From positions 21,503,860 through 21,567,859 of the forward strand of contig NC_058057.1 of the NCBI RefSeq assembly GCF_020085105.1: a stretch of 64,000 nt of DNA, in the 5' to 3' direction. Position numbers and translations under genes: made by a program. Source of the stretch: Siniperca chuatsi. Its lineage: Eukaryota > Chordata > Actinopteri > Centrarchiformes > Sinipercidae. Below, piece by piece: positions 40,435-53,600 of this stretch. The notes under the pieces are model-generated. The model made no database searches and had not been told where the DNA came from. It worked only from the letters and a program-made list of their open reading frames with translations. The stretch's first letter is position 1. The number at the start of each line of letters is the position of its first letter.

Positions 40435-41553
40435 GTAAGTCGACCATCATCTAATTAAGAATCAAGAAGAAATAGAAGGTAAATATATGAATGATAATGT
40501 TACGTTTAAACTGGTTTTGTGTTGAGTTTAATTAAATCGTTTAGGACCACATATTACATCCGTTCAGCAGTCTGAAACTCCTCAGTCCTCCCTCAGCAGA
40601 TCTTTTTTTTTTTTGTGCTAGAAGCTAACATTACCGGCGAGCTCATGTCTGCTGCTAATTTGAATGTTTTCTCTTGTACCTGAAGTTATGTAAACCATAT
40701 CTAAACTGTGGATATTAACCCGCACTTAAAAATGACTACACGTCACTAAAATGAATGAATTACAGGAAGCATTTGTGCTTTGCGGTGGCTAGCTGGGAGT
40801 GCTAATCACCCATTTCCGCATTGACGATAGTCCGCCCTGTTCATGTTGTAGCTTGTTACGTTGATCTGAATGCTGCACAGTCAGTGCACTCCTATTAAAT
40901 GTATTGCTTAGTGTTTTTGTGTATGCTTGATAAATGAAAATTGCATTTGTATTGACTTAATGTCCGTAACAGCAGTTTTCTTGAAAGGGGAGAATTCTAG
41001 TCCCAAACTCCGTTCACTAATCTGGCAAAATTTAAATTTCCTTGCTGATAATCAAGTATAATCATGGGGAAGAATATAAGTTACACATTTTTTCTGAATT
41101 ACTACCCTCTTGTTGAAAATTCGGCATACAGTTAATCACCAAGCAGCATTTAATTTCAATTAAATCTTTTTTTTTTTTTAAATAATTACTTCACACTATC
41201 GTCCAAGGTGCCCATGATGTCATTCTAGAAAGTTGAAAATGTTATTGAAATAAACTCTGCTTTGCGAAATTGATTCGGGCCGAATTAAGGGATGTACTTT
41301 TATTAAAAATATCCTATGTTTGAGAAGGCATTTACTTTTCCTAGAAGCAACAGAACATGAAAATTACACAATTTTGAACGCAGTTTGGCTTGGTTGTCTC
41401 TTTCTTGCAAGAGAGTGGCATGTATCAGGGATCATTGCTCCCATCCCACAGTGTATTTGATGCTTTAAAAAAGTAAGCAGACTAATCTCAAGCTAACAAG
41501 TCTATTTGCGTTAATATATTTCTCTCTTGATTTTGTTTTCTCTTCTAGCAACA

Positions 41554-42337
41554 ATGAATGTCTCTCATGAAATAAACTTGCTGGTGCAGGAGATTCAGCG
41601 GCTTGGCAGTAAAAGTGAGTCCGTGCTATGATTCTGTATTGTAGAAGAATACATCATCTTGGCCTCTGGGACATTGTTATGAGCTGTTCCCACTGTTTTG
41701 TTGTTGTTTAATTGATTACAGTGAGTCGAATAAATAATCGACATATTAATCGTTAAGAAAAGAGTGAAAGTAGTTGCAGCCCCAAAGCCACCATTACCAG
41801 CGGTTACAGCAACATCAAATCTAATATTAACACTAATTCAATCTATGGAGCTGTACAGTGTGTGTATTCGGTTTTGCCTGTTAATTAACCAATTTCAATA
41901 CATGACACAAGAATAATGGATGAACGCTCAGGTCAGAAGAACGGGAGGTTTTTCATTCATTCTTCCCTTCTGCCATCACGGCATGAATGCAGCAGAGCAT
42001 GCAGCTCATTGCTTTTCTGCAGGTTGAATCTCTATTGTTTTATTATAATTGGCTCAAAGGGTTGGGGAACTCTCTTTTTCTGTGATAATTTTAAGATCAT
42101 AATCTATCCTACTTGGAAATAACTATCAGTGTGCACTGCTCTCTTGTTTCAGATGCTGATGGTCAAACCAGTGTGAAGTTTGGGGTCTTGTTTAATGACG
42201 AACAGTGTGCCAACATCTTCGAGGCGTTGGTGGGCACCCTGAAGGCAGCCAAGAAGAGGAAGGTGATCAACTTTCAGGGCGAGTTGCTTCTACAGGGCGT
42301 CCACGATAACGTTGATGTTGTCCTGCTCCAAGAATGA
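41554..42337 (+). CDS. abracl: Costars family protein ABRACL, 2 coding exons
   Basis: Small Costars-domain protein related to the C-terminus of the actin-binding Rho activator ABRA, linked in other species to actin dynamics and cell motility. Exon 41554-41614 encodes MNVSHEINLLVQEIQRLGSK; exon 42153-42337 completes the frame from DGQTSVKFGVLFNDEQCANI to the end VDVVLLQE. The total is 81 residues, exactly the usual family length, and the whole protein is one winged-helix-like Costars domain. The splice is GT-AG in phase 1. It lies between reps1 (divergent) and heca (same strand), as in other vertebrates. No anomaly is seen. Confidence 0.96.
41690..41782. repeat. GGGCTGCAAC-family fragment, abracl intron
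   Basis: Only one end remains: aataatcgacatattaatcg to gtagttgcagcccca. Confidence 0.5.
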
Positions 42338-45300
42338 GGCCAAAGTTTGGACCAGATGGGCTTCTAGCAGCTGTGGGTCTTACTGAATCTTTCCAAATAC
42401 TGAGCTTCTGCAGTGTACCGGCTTGTCGCTGAGCCTCTGTTTTCAGTTATCCTCCTTCACGTACAAGGCTCAGTATTTAAATTCAAACATAATTACCAAA
42501 CAGATTAGATGAAACTGTACACTTCTGGACCCAGTTGGCATGGCTGCATATGATTTCATTTGATTTCACTAAGTCAAACAGAATCTCAAAAAGGTATTTG
42601 AGAATAATTTTAGGTTTTTCAGGGGCTGAATAATGGCCACATTCATAGTTTCAGATCATAAGGAAAAAATCTCTCTCTCTCTCACTCAGGCGCTGCTGTT
42701 TTATCAACCCACGGGTCTGACATGTCATTTTGATACACTTTTAAGACTATAAACGCACAAATCAGGAATGTAATAATTTGTGTAAAGCATTCATTTGGGT
42801 ATCTTTTTGTTAATTTCTGAAAAAAAATACAGTATAGGGTAACTATCACAACCAAATGCCTCTCTTGATGGTATCAGCGTCAGGATAAAGGACGCACAGA
42901 ACAAAATACGCGCTAGATTTAGCAACTTTGACAAACGTCTTCTTCACAGTTTTAATTAGAGCACTCTGATCTTGACAAATTGTTTGTAATGGATACTTGT
43001 TTCTAAAGCTTCACTAGGCAAATTCTCCATTTATCAGCCTCAAGTGGCAATGGGAGACCTCATTACCTAAAAATCATGTGTAGAGATATATTTAATCTAG
43101 TGCAGCTTTTAGACAACAGGTAGTGTGTGTCCACCAACAGTGTCACCAAATGGCAGTTCCATTTATTGTTTACATGAGCCATTTATACTACCTCTTGTGG
43201 ACTTTGTAAAAAAGACGTTATTAGACCAGTGCTTTTGGAAATCTAAGAACAATTCCTTCATAGAAACTGCAAATACAGGTGCATTCCAAGAAAGACTTTT
43301 GCACCTTTTTGTACTCATTGCAATCTGCTAGAGTAGTTTTTATTCCTTCTTTTTATATAAGCGGTTAAAATGAATTTTCTCTACTAAACAAACTCCAAAA
43401 CTATTTGCCTTTCGTAAGAAATAGTTGATGAGCAAATGGCGAATGTATTTCTTGTGCAATTTGTATTAGTGTATAATTACAGGGGGATTGGTAAATGTAA
43501 AAGATGAATTTGTAATGTTTCTCAGGACCAAATCGACACAACCAAAATATGTTTAATAATTGTCCTGTGGCTTAAATCAGGTGTCTTACTTGTGACACAA
43601 GATGTGCATTTATAGTTTTATTAGTTTGTTTGTTGTTGTTTTTTATTTTTATTTTACCACTCTATATTCTGTTCTGTAGGTCAAATGATACTTGCAGATC
43701 AGGCGTGACCACTTCACTTGGTTTCCCACTATCACAATCATCACTTGTGCATGTTTTATTGTGTCTGTTTTAAACAAAGGTCCTTTTTGTTATTTCACTT
43801 TGCTGAAATATCATTGCCAAGCACTCCAAGCTCTGTATGGAGGCTCAAAGTGGTAAAATTAAATAGACAAATAAGACATTATGAAATAGATAATCATATC
43901 AGTAAATACGGACAAAATATGAAATAAAACATGAAACAATGTATTTTTTAAAACTCACTTTTAAGCTTCTTTTTTTTTCACGATAACATGTCAGGTCATC
44001 ATTATTTAACTCCAGCTGTTTTTATTTCCAAATGCCACTGTTCATTACAAAGACTTGGCATGGCGGATACAGCTGTGTGATTGGCTGTTCACTCATTCAG
44101 ACCAAAGCAATAGCCAATCACATAACTGGTTTGTCTTGATTTACAAAAATATGGTGATGAAACGTGGCATTGATGGGTCATTAGGGAAAAAATACATTTT
44201 GAAATAAAAACTGCTGAAATAAAATAACCTGTAATAAACTCTTTTATTGTAAAAAGAAACAGAATCAACCAACATTTCATAATCATGAGCTGAGTTTTTA
44301 AAATGTATTGGATTATTTAACAATGTAATGTTTACATTTCATATTTTGTCTACATTTATTCAAATAATTTATTTAATAATATCTTATTTATTTATTTTAT
44401 TATTTGTCGTGGATATACACCAGAAGGAACAACAATCTCCAAATTTTTTGCCTGAATGTAACATCTCCTACTTGGCAGCTGTTGTGCTTATCTGCATAAT
44501 ATCAAGCTCTTCTCATTATATTTTGGGCCTTGTTTCTGTTAGCATCGACACATAACGCCGCGTGAAATCACACCTCATCTGCCAGTGTTATAAGATCCAT
44601 TTCACATTCACTGCTGTTGTATCAACCTAGCTAAATCTTTTAGGCTCAGGTGTTAGCTGTTTGACTTGAATTATGTGATTTTTGTTTTTCTTTTTTTTTT
44701 CTCTAAACCATATAGGAGACCATTCACATGCTTCGTGATTGTGTTTTAAACAGCGTTAGCGGCATAGATGGATCAAACTTTTGTGTAATCGTAGTCTACT
44801 TATGAATGAAACTCAAATGTTACCTAGAAAAGATCAGTCATGTGAAATGTAATCATCAGAAGACAAACAAAAGGCTAAGTAGAAGTCTGAACGGTTATGG
44901 AAATAATGGAGAAAAGCAAGAGTGAGGAAGAAACATGCTGCTCGCATCACTGTCATTTTAGATTATCCTGCTGTTGTTGATGCCTTCCTGAACATAAATG
45001 TAAACAGTACTGTACAAGTCAACATTTAGCAAGCGGAGAAAGTTGTGATCAGAGCAGAACCAATACCGTGAGCCATTTCTGTGAACTAGTGCGATGCCTG
45101 AATGATGTGTTCAAGTGCGTCATTACTGTCTTTTCTATTGGCAATAACACATTCCTAAAGGAACAGAGGTTCCTGTTACTGTGGAATACACTCCGGGGAA
45201 TAAAATCTTTACAGTTGAAGCCTTGAAACTGCTTTGCTGCGTGTTTGGTCTGATGACTCTGTCTTGAAACACACTTTGTAACAACACTTGATTGGATATA

Positions 45301-46470
45301 CTGTATTTATTTGATTTAAATGTGTGCCACTGAGACCGAACACGCTACATTGTTGCATGATTGAAATGTGTTGATTTGTAGTGGCAATGGAAAAGGGACA
45401 ATCTTGGGAAATGCAAGGAGCTTATATTGTTATTTTTTTTTTACTTTTACTTTACCTTTTACTTTTTATTAACTCTGGTTAACATTTAAATACTAGCTAG
45501 TACTCAGCTGCTTTGGAATCACAGTTCATGTAATTAGTTTACACTGATTTGTTTAGATGCTACTATGTGGCGATTTGGTACGAGACGATTGTGGTAACAG
45601 CAGGAAAACAAGTTGAAACATTACTGAAACGGGTGTTGCTTGGTGTGTGTGTGTGAGCCGAACTGGAGAGCAGCTACTGTTGCTTTATAAATCGTAATAA
45701 GTCGTGGTTTAACAGGTTTGAACTCGAAAAGCAAGAAATCTTTAAATTGTAAGATTTATGAGTGGAGTTTGGCACCCCCGTTTTCTTTTGTCTTGCCATA
45801 CTTTTCGTTCACTCTGGTATTAAAATATTTGGTTGAATTTAAATACCATTTATTGTTATACATGTACTTTGTTTTACAGTATATACTGCCTGGGTAAGTA
45901 CTGATTTTGCTGCAAAGCTCCAGTTACCGACCAGGGATTTTGGGGAATATCACCAGGCTGATGAAATATATGATGCCATAACTGCTAAATAAGACAGTGA
46001 TGCCTCCCCACAGGTATGTGACACTTACTGCTTCTTCTCACCAACTTCTGCTTAGTCTGCTGCTGCTGCATTCATGTACTGTGGGAATATCTGACATAGC
46101 TGTTTCAGGTTACATTTGATTTGATTAAGTTTTCCTGGGTACTTTTATATATGTCAATTAAAGGTCGAGAGTGTGTAACTGCCATGTTTATACAGTAGCC
46201 CAGAACGGACAAACCAAACACCGGCTCTAGATTGGGCCTTCCGCAAGTTTCGCACCCACCGTACTTTCTCCTACACGCTTGGAGAGATACACACTGCTCC
46301 TTTAACAGCAAGTCCTTGTGTTGCTCTACACCATTTGTATGATATACTCATAGTAAAACATACGACAAAAAGAAAAGGGTGGAAACAAGTGTGAACTATC
46401 TGGGGCCATTTACTTGTTTTGCTGAAGGAGTAATTAAATGATTAATATCATAGTAGATAATTTGCATTGT
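42338..46470 (+). other. abracl 3' UTR and intergenic DNA
   Basis: No gene is supported here. Possible poly(A) hexamers on the + strand include 43922 and 45198; which is used cannot be told. One member of a 300-bp direct repeat pair lies at 45490-45785. Otherwise this is AT-rich unique-looking sequence with short T runs. Confidence 0.35.
45490..45785 (+). repeat. Diverged direct repeat, upstream copy (heca 5' side)
   Basis: Similar to 48065-48370 in the same order and orientation: ctagctagtactcagctgc, aacaagttgaaacattactg, ggtgttgcttggtgtg, gaactggagagc and aagaaatctttaaattgtaa each have a counterpart. Non-coding. Confidence 0.65.
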
Positions 46471-46475
46471 GATCA

Positions 46476-47143
46476 GTGATGGAAAAAAGACTATACTTAA
46501 AAGTACTATACTTTAACAATTTGAGGTACTTGGACTTTACATTTTGTACTACGTTACACATTTACTCCACTACATTTATCTGATAGCTGTAGCTACTAGT
46601 TACTTTGCAAATTAATATTTTACATACAATACCACATTATATATAATGATGCACTGTTAAAGATTTACAACCCAACAGTATATAAAGCAGTTATAAATAG
46701 CTCCACCTTATAACAGTAAAATGCTGCTTGCACATTTTAGTGTTAACAATCCAATAATACAATGTTTAATAATATAAAACTTACAGGGTGCTCAAAGCTC
46801 AAAGCAAAAAAAAAAAAGTCAGTGACTAGTTTCATGTAGGAACTATCGGGTGAAAGTAAATAGTTCCTACATGAAACTGAAAACACCATGTCTGGATTAT
46901 CTTGAGTAACTGGGTCATGATTTGTGGAAAGAGACATTATTGTTGAGTTTTTCAAATGTTTTTTTATGCTACAAGCAGAGTGCCATATAGTCCCTTTTAT
47001 ATATAAAAAAAATGCTGACTCTCACACCAAAACAATCTAGATGGATAAATAGCACTACAGGTAAGAGGAAATTGATTTTGGGGTGTCCCAAACTGTCCCT
47101 TTAAGTAAAAGGTCTAAGTACTTCCTCCACCACTGTTTTTGCT
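46476..47143. mobile_element. hAT-like MITE (CAGTGGTGGAA family), heca upstream
   Basis: The left terminus cagtgatggaaaaaagacta pairs with the right terminus cttcctccaccactg. The interior has acatttactccactacattt and atgatgcactgttaaag as in the copy at 23530. It contains an extra hairpin at 46828-46878. No transposase. Confidence 0.7.
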
Positions 47144-47299
47144 AATAATACTAATGTACATTTACGCCAGTTTGGAATGCTTCTTCCTTCCACCATTGCT
47201 TGTGATATATAAACAAATAAATATAACAGATTAAATGCTTGTGTTGTAAGTATTAAATAATGTTCAACACAAGCATTTGAAGCGCTAAAGTCCGAGCTT

Positions 47300-47636
47300 T
47301 CCCACATGACTTGAACGCAGCAAGTCGTTGACGGCCAACGCGGGGGGCGGGGTCCTGTGACGTCAGGGGGTGGAAGAAAACAGCGGAGCAGGAATCAAAA
47401 CAAGCGACGGACACGCCTTCGCTCTTAAAGGTTATAGCAGCTAATTCCTTATAACTGCTGCTGTCAGAGCTGCACAAAACCCCGCCTGTCGTCCACGAGG
47501 ACGCCAAAAACAACAACTCAAATAGAAAAATACTGCAAAAACACTGCAGAAATGGAGTCCACAGAAATGTCAGGCAGCGTTGACAGCAGCCGTTGATAGA
47601 GGTCGAAAATAACACTTGACATCCGAATCCTTTAAA
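47300..47636 (+). promoter_or_regulatory. heca: heca promoter/5' UTR with full CRE and GC box
   Basis: This GC-rich island lies directly upstream of the heca ATG. It holds a GC box (GGGGCGGGG, about 47344-47352) and a perfect palindromic cAMP response element TGACGTCA at 47358-47365, 272 nt before the start codon. No TATA box is seen. The island extends into exon 1. Motif-based; not tested. Confidence 0.5.
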
Positions 47637-50600
47637 ATGCCCAACCAGAAGAACAACAAGGGAAAGAAAAGCAAACGCACTAACAGTAGCGGAGATGAGC
47701 AGGAAAATGGAGCCTGTGCGGTCGCAACAGGAGGCGCGGCCGCGGCGGCTGCACCCAGACACGAGCGCTCAAGTGGTAAGAGAGGTAACGGACAGATGTA
47801 GAAGTTTAGTGATGCTGCCTTCTTGCAAGGGGGAAGCTATGTCTTGTCTGTGCGACTGTGACATACATGCACTGCGACGTTGCAAATGGCACTATCTCCC
47901 TCCACTTCTTTCTACTCTAGAGAACGCTGTGCCAAACCTCGATTTAAAAACGTATCAATATAATGGTTCCTTGATTATCGGCAAATATATGCTCTGTTGG
48001 TCGATCACGACTTGAGGCCTTGTATGAATGGATTGGATCTTTTTTTGGTCGTCTGTGTATATGTGAACTAGCAAGTAGCTAGTGCTCAGCTGCACTGAAA
48101 TCTCGGTTTGCGTAATGGTTTCACGCTCATTTTTGAAAGTCCACTGTGATTTGCTTTGGTAGAAGAACATTGCGGGAACATCAGGCAAACAAGTTAAAAT
48201 ATTATTGAAACAGGTGTTGCTTGGTGTGTCTGATGTTAGCTGAATTGGAGAGCGGTTGTTGTATTTTCGCAAATAGTCTTTAGTCCTGTTTGAACACGTT
48301 TGAGGTGTACCCGATAAGTAAGAAATCTTTAAATTGTCAGATTTATGAATGGGTATTGGCGCCTCGAGCTCCTCTTGGAAAAAAAACATTATCACCTATG
48401 AAAACAATATTCCTTGTGCTCAAATGTAGCCTCATGGAGTCTTAATGACACAATGCAGCGCTTCTTTGAATGTTATTACATCCACGTTACTGATCTATGG
48501 CTGCTACATTACTATGCAGGCCTCAGCTGTCTTTTCCAGACACGCACCTTGTCCACACAGTGTTTGGTTGTGGCCTTCCTCATGGGTAATACTGACACCT
48601 CACCGCTTGTTTGCGCACTTAAGTGCAACTTCATCCCATTCAGACTTAGATTCAGTAGGTAGGGAAAAAAAGTCACACTGCCTGGCGTCTTGCACTTTTA
48701 AATTTGGTACACGTTTGGTTTAAAACAGACTTGGATTTGGAAAAACAGCATCTCAGAACATATGTAGGTTATTGCACTTTAGATATTAGTGGTGCAATAT
48801 ATTCTGAGTCATTTTCTTACATTTTTATAACAATTATCATGTTATAAGTTTGTTATGCCTACATTGCTTTAGAAAGGTAGGGATGCTCTTATGTTGTATT
48901 TATACTTATTTTTCAAAACAGTAAAGTGTATTCTTTAGTCATTATACTTTACATCCCACTGAAGTAGAGCTAAAACCATTAGCCTATTAATCATTAAGTT
49001 GATCAACAGAAAACTAATCTGCAATAATTTTGATGATTAATCATTTAAGTAATCTTTCCAAACATTACATTCTCAAATATGTAGATTTGCAGCTTTTTCT
49101 TGTCTTAAATTATAGTAAACATTAATTATCTTTGGGTTTTTGACTGTTGAATGAACAAAACATGCAATCTGAAAATGACACCTTGGGCTCTGGAAAATTG
49201 AGATGGGCATCTTTTGCTATTTTCTAATATAATATTGTCCAAAAATGAATCGATTAATCAAGAAAATAATCAGCAGATAAATCTGTAGTTGCAGCCCCAG
49301 ATAAAATGCATGTATATTTTCCTTTCAGAACAGTAAAATAAGTTAAAGTTAAATCAACTTGTCAAAAATATCTTTTATGGAGCTATTGTTTATCCCTGGG
49401 TTTCTGTGTGTAACCAAGATTTATTTAAAGATTCATTCAAGCTGAACTATGAACTCACTGTAGCACTTTATTATTTCTATGCACTAAAATCCACAGAGCA
49501 AAAAATGCATGGGTAAGTATATTTTTTTTGTGTGTTGAGGGAGAAAAAAAACGCTGACAGTTTACCGGAAAAGGAAGGAGGAAACTATCCCCCTACACAC
49601 ACCCACAGTGTATTATCATGAGCTACTTCTCGTAGAGACTGCGTGCCCACATTTGAATGATTCACATCCAGACTTGACAATTGGCAGGGCTTGAATAAAG
49701 CTGCTCACAGGCTTGGATGGCCTAGTTGAATTTCATAAATCGATGACGAAGAGGCAGCAGGGCCACTGAATCACTCCTTTAACATTTTCACCTCATGTTG
49801 TGTTGTTGATATGCGATGATGATGATCCTGCTAATGTAACTTATGGTGGAGAGACTTCTTTAATGGCACCGTTGTCCAGTTAAATCAGTGGTGTTTAGAG
49901 ATTTAGTGTCACCCAAAATGTTTGAGAATTTGTAAGTGCTGAAGATAGGAATCCATTATTTTATTGGTCAAGAAAAATTTACTGACATCAGTTTTGATAA
50001 TAATGTTTAGGGCTGCAACTATTGTTGATTCATCTGAAGATTATTTTCTTATTCTAATTAACAGATTAATCGCCTATAGAAATCAGAAAATTGTGGAAAA
50101 TGTCCATCACGATTTCCCAGAGCTAAAAGTCTTCGAATGTCTTGTTTTGTCCAACCGACAGTAAAAACCTTAAGATATTCACCATATTAGAAAAAGAAAA
50201 GAAATTCTCCATTTGAGAACTTGGAATTATCAGATGTTAAAATGACTTAAACATTACTCTATTATCAAAGTAGTTGTTGATTAATTCTCTGTGATCATTT
50301 CATTTAGCTGTTCTGCCCAGTCCAATTCATTATTGTATATATCCATCAGTATACTTCTGTTTATAGTAATGCCATTTGGGGCGACTGTGGCTTAGTGGTA
50401 GAGCGGGTTGTCCACCGATCGGAAGGTCGGCGGTTTGATCCCAGCTTCCCACGTGTCCTTGGGCAAATTGTGTGTGTGAATGATTAGTTTCTTTCTCTTT
50501 CAACTGATGAGCAGTTGGCACCTGCCATCAGTGTGTGAATGTGATATGTAGTTGAAGCGCTTTAAGTAGTCAGAAAGACTAGAAAGGCGCTATATAAGTA

Positions 50601-53600
50601 CAGTTCATTTATCTGTATTTAACTGTCCATAGTACTACTTGTAAAATATTTTCATTATACTATCCTGCATTTATGCACACACTTTATATCCTGCACTTAG
50701 ACCTAAACTGCATTTCGTCGCCATGTACCATGCCATGTACTTGTACATGTGTAATGACAATTGCACATGTACAAGTTTGATTGCAAAGTTGAATCTAATC
50801 TAATATCATTGTAAATTAAATATATTTGGGGTTTTTGAACTGTTTCTCAGACAAAACAAGCATTTTGAAGCCTTGACCTTTGGCTCTGGGAAGTTGTGAT
50901 GGGCATTTTTCACGTTTTTCTGACATTTTATATACTAAAAGATTAATCGATTAATCGTTTGCAGCCCAAGGAACTAAATCAGGCTTTTTGAGAATGTGTG
51001 ATGAGAACACAACAAAATCATTATCTCTCTGATTGTCACATTTATTGTCAAATATCTGATAAACACACACCTGTGACCATGTAACAATTGATTTGAATAT
51101 TAGTGATATCAAATATGGAAGAATGCTTTTAAATGTAGGAAAGCAATTACTTTGTTTTACATAATATATTGAAAGTAACAAAAAGCCATGTTAAAGACAA
51201 ATTATATTGCTTTGTATTGGACTATCTGAATTCAATCTACAGAAAAATAATCAAGAGCAATTTTGATAACTGTTTAAGTCATTTATTATGTAAAAATTGT
51301 TGCAACTGTTTGCTGGTTCCAGATTGTTTTTCTTTTCTGTTTTATATCAGTGTAAATGAATGAATATCTTTGGGTTTTGGACTGTTTCTCAGATAAGACA
51401 AAAAGATGTCAACATTTGATGGTTCTAGCTTCTTAAATGTGAGAATTTGCTGCATTTCTTTGTCCTCTTTTATAGTAAATTGATTATCTTTGGACATTTG
51501 AAGACATCACCTTGAGCTCTGGGAGATAGTGAGGGAAAATTTGTATCTTTTTTCTGATGTTTAATGGACTAAACAATTAATCGAGAAAATAATAAGCAGA
51601 TGAATCACAACAAAATCCTCCTCTCTCCTCCCCCCTCCTGTCTCTACTTATTCAGAGGTCCAGTGTGCGACCCCCCTTGGCTGCAGCTTGGGCCGTCCCA
51701 TCGACCTGGAGAAGGATGACTACCAGCGGGTGCTCTGCAACAACGAGCTCTGCCCTTATGGCAACTGGATGCATCTGCAGTGTTTCTACGAGTGGGAGAG
51801 CTCCATCCTCGTCCAGTTCAACTGCATCGGCCGCGCACGGTCCTGGAACGAGAAGCAGTGTCGGCAGAACATGTGGACCAAGAAGGGCTACGACCTGGCC
51901 TTCAGGTTCTGCTCATGCCGCTGTGGCCAGGGCCACCTAAAGAAAGACACCGACTGGTATCAGGTGAAACGTATGCAGGATGACCGCAAGAAGAAGCCAT
52001 CTGAGAGGAGCATGGGCAGGAATGGGGCCAGTGGTGGGGCGGCAGGGGACGGGCTTTTTGAGGAGCCCAAGAAAAGCAAGCTACCAGGAGGAGCAGTAGG
52101 AGGAGGTAAACTATCCCACAGAGCCTCTAGTCAGGAGTTACCTCGGAGACAATCAATGGACCGTCAGAACTCTACAGAGAGAGGAGCAGCAGCCGCAGGA
52201 GGAGGACCCTTTTGTCTGGGGCCTCCTCAGAAGTCTCCATGTGACTCCCCGGGACAGTCTCCTCCAACTGGTTTCCCTTTCTCCCCCACTGCTGTCCTTG
52301 GAGCAGGAGGCGGAGGAGCAGGCTTACGAGGTTCCCGTCCACTGGGAGAGTTCCTCAAATCAGCCGTCCACATGGACCCGCAGAGGAAACACCTTCTGGT
52401 CGGGGGAGCTCTCGGTCGGGGCGGTGGCTGCTCGATGGGAGCCTCCGGTGGTGGAGCTCACCTCGACCCCGGGTCTGTTCTTTCCCTGCCGCTGTCCTTC
52501 GCCCTCCCACTCCACAACAGGCTCACCTCTGGCAGTTTGGGTGACGGCACCCACTCTCACCCAGTGCAGTTCCTGAGGAGGCTGGACCTCTCGGAGCTCC
52601 TCACCCACATCCCTCGACATAAACTCAACACCTACCATGTCCGCATGGAGGACGATGCCCAAGCAGGCCAGGGAGAAGAGCTGCGCAGGTACATTGTAAA
52701 ACATTTTAAGCTGGTCCAACTTAAAAACAGAAGTTTCCCCTCTGGCTAAAATGTGAGTTAACTGAACTAATGTTGAATAATTAGTGTGGTGTGGTGGCAA
52801 TCGAACAACAAAAAGGCCACTTGAGGGAATTTGAAGGCATTTCCAAAGCGTGGTGGTGCAAAAAATGAGGTCTGCCATGGAATATGCGTTTGACACTTTA
52901 TTTATATGTAGATTAAAAACACCTACAAAAGCTGCGTGCATTGAATGAATGATATAAAAACGAGCTCGTAAATATGAAAACAAACAAAAAATACTAACAA
53001 TACGACAGGACAAAACCAGCACAGATGTACACGTACCGTTGAAAAACTGTGTGGCTTCCCCAGTTCTTAATTCCCTGCAACTGTTCACCTGTGACTAATG
53101 TGATTACCATCCAATGCCCTCAGGTGCGCAGGTAAAGTAGTAACAGCAATATTTACACAACTTACCACACACACCAGTCCCTAATTGTTACTGTAAAATA
53201 ACATAATTCAACACCATACAAACAATGGAGCCAATGAAAATTCTATAATGCACGTGCTTGTTTTCAGTCCATAATGTTCATGTATGTGTCCGTAGGGTCA
53301 GAGGTAGTGTTGGGATATGGGTTTTACATCAGTCTTTATTCAGCTTCCTGCCAAATACAGATCTTTGTGGCCGGTCGCTCCAGTATGTTGCATTTGGTCT
53401 GGACTTTAATAGACCGCACAAGTCCTTGTGTGTCAGGAAAGGTCTGCAGTACCTTCCCCAACAACCAGGATCTGCGAGGGCCAGTAGAGTCTGCTACAAT
53501 GACAATGTCTCCTGTGACAAAGGTTCTCTTGTCCTTTGACCAACGTTGTCGTGCCAGAAGAGATCTGATTGAACTCACCTCCATCATCGTTTTTTGGTGT

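Noticed and set aside
47253-47762. 169-codon minus-strand open frame over the heca promoter and exon 1
   Set aside because: Antisense of a CpG-rich promoter and exon; no domain and biased composition.
47955-48395. 146-codon minus-strand open frame in heca intron 1
   Set aside because: Lies mainly over the diverged direct repeat; the other copy of the repeat does not keep the frame.
50378-50450. Possible functional tRNA gene with A and B boxes
   Set aside because: The head cannot be folded into a full cloverleaf with a paired acceptor stem and it continues into a SINE body and tail.
52360-53088. 242-codon minus-strand open frame
   Set aside because: Largely antisense to the GC-rich heca exon 2; no recognisable motif, and the plus-strand frame is clearly the real one.
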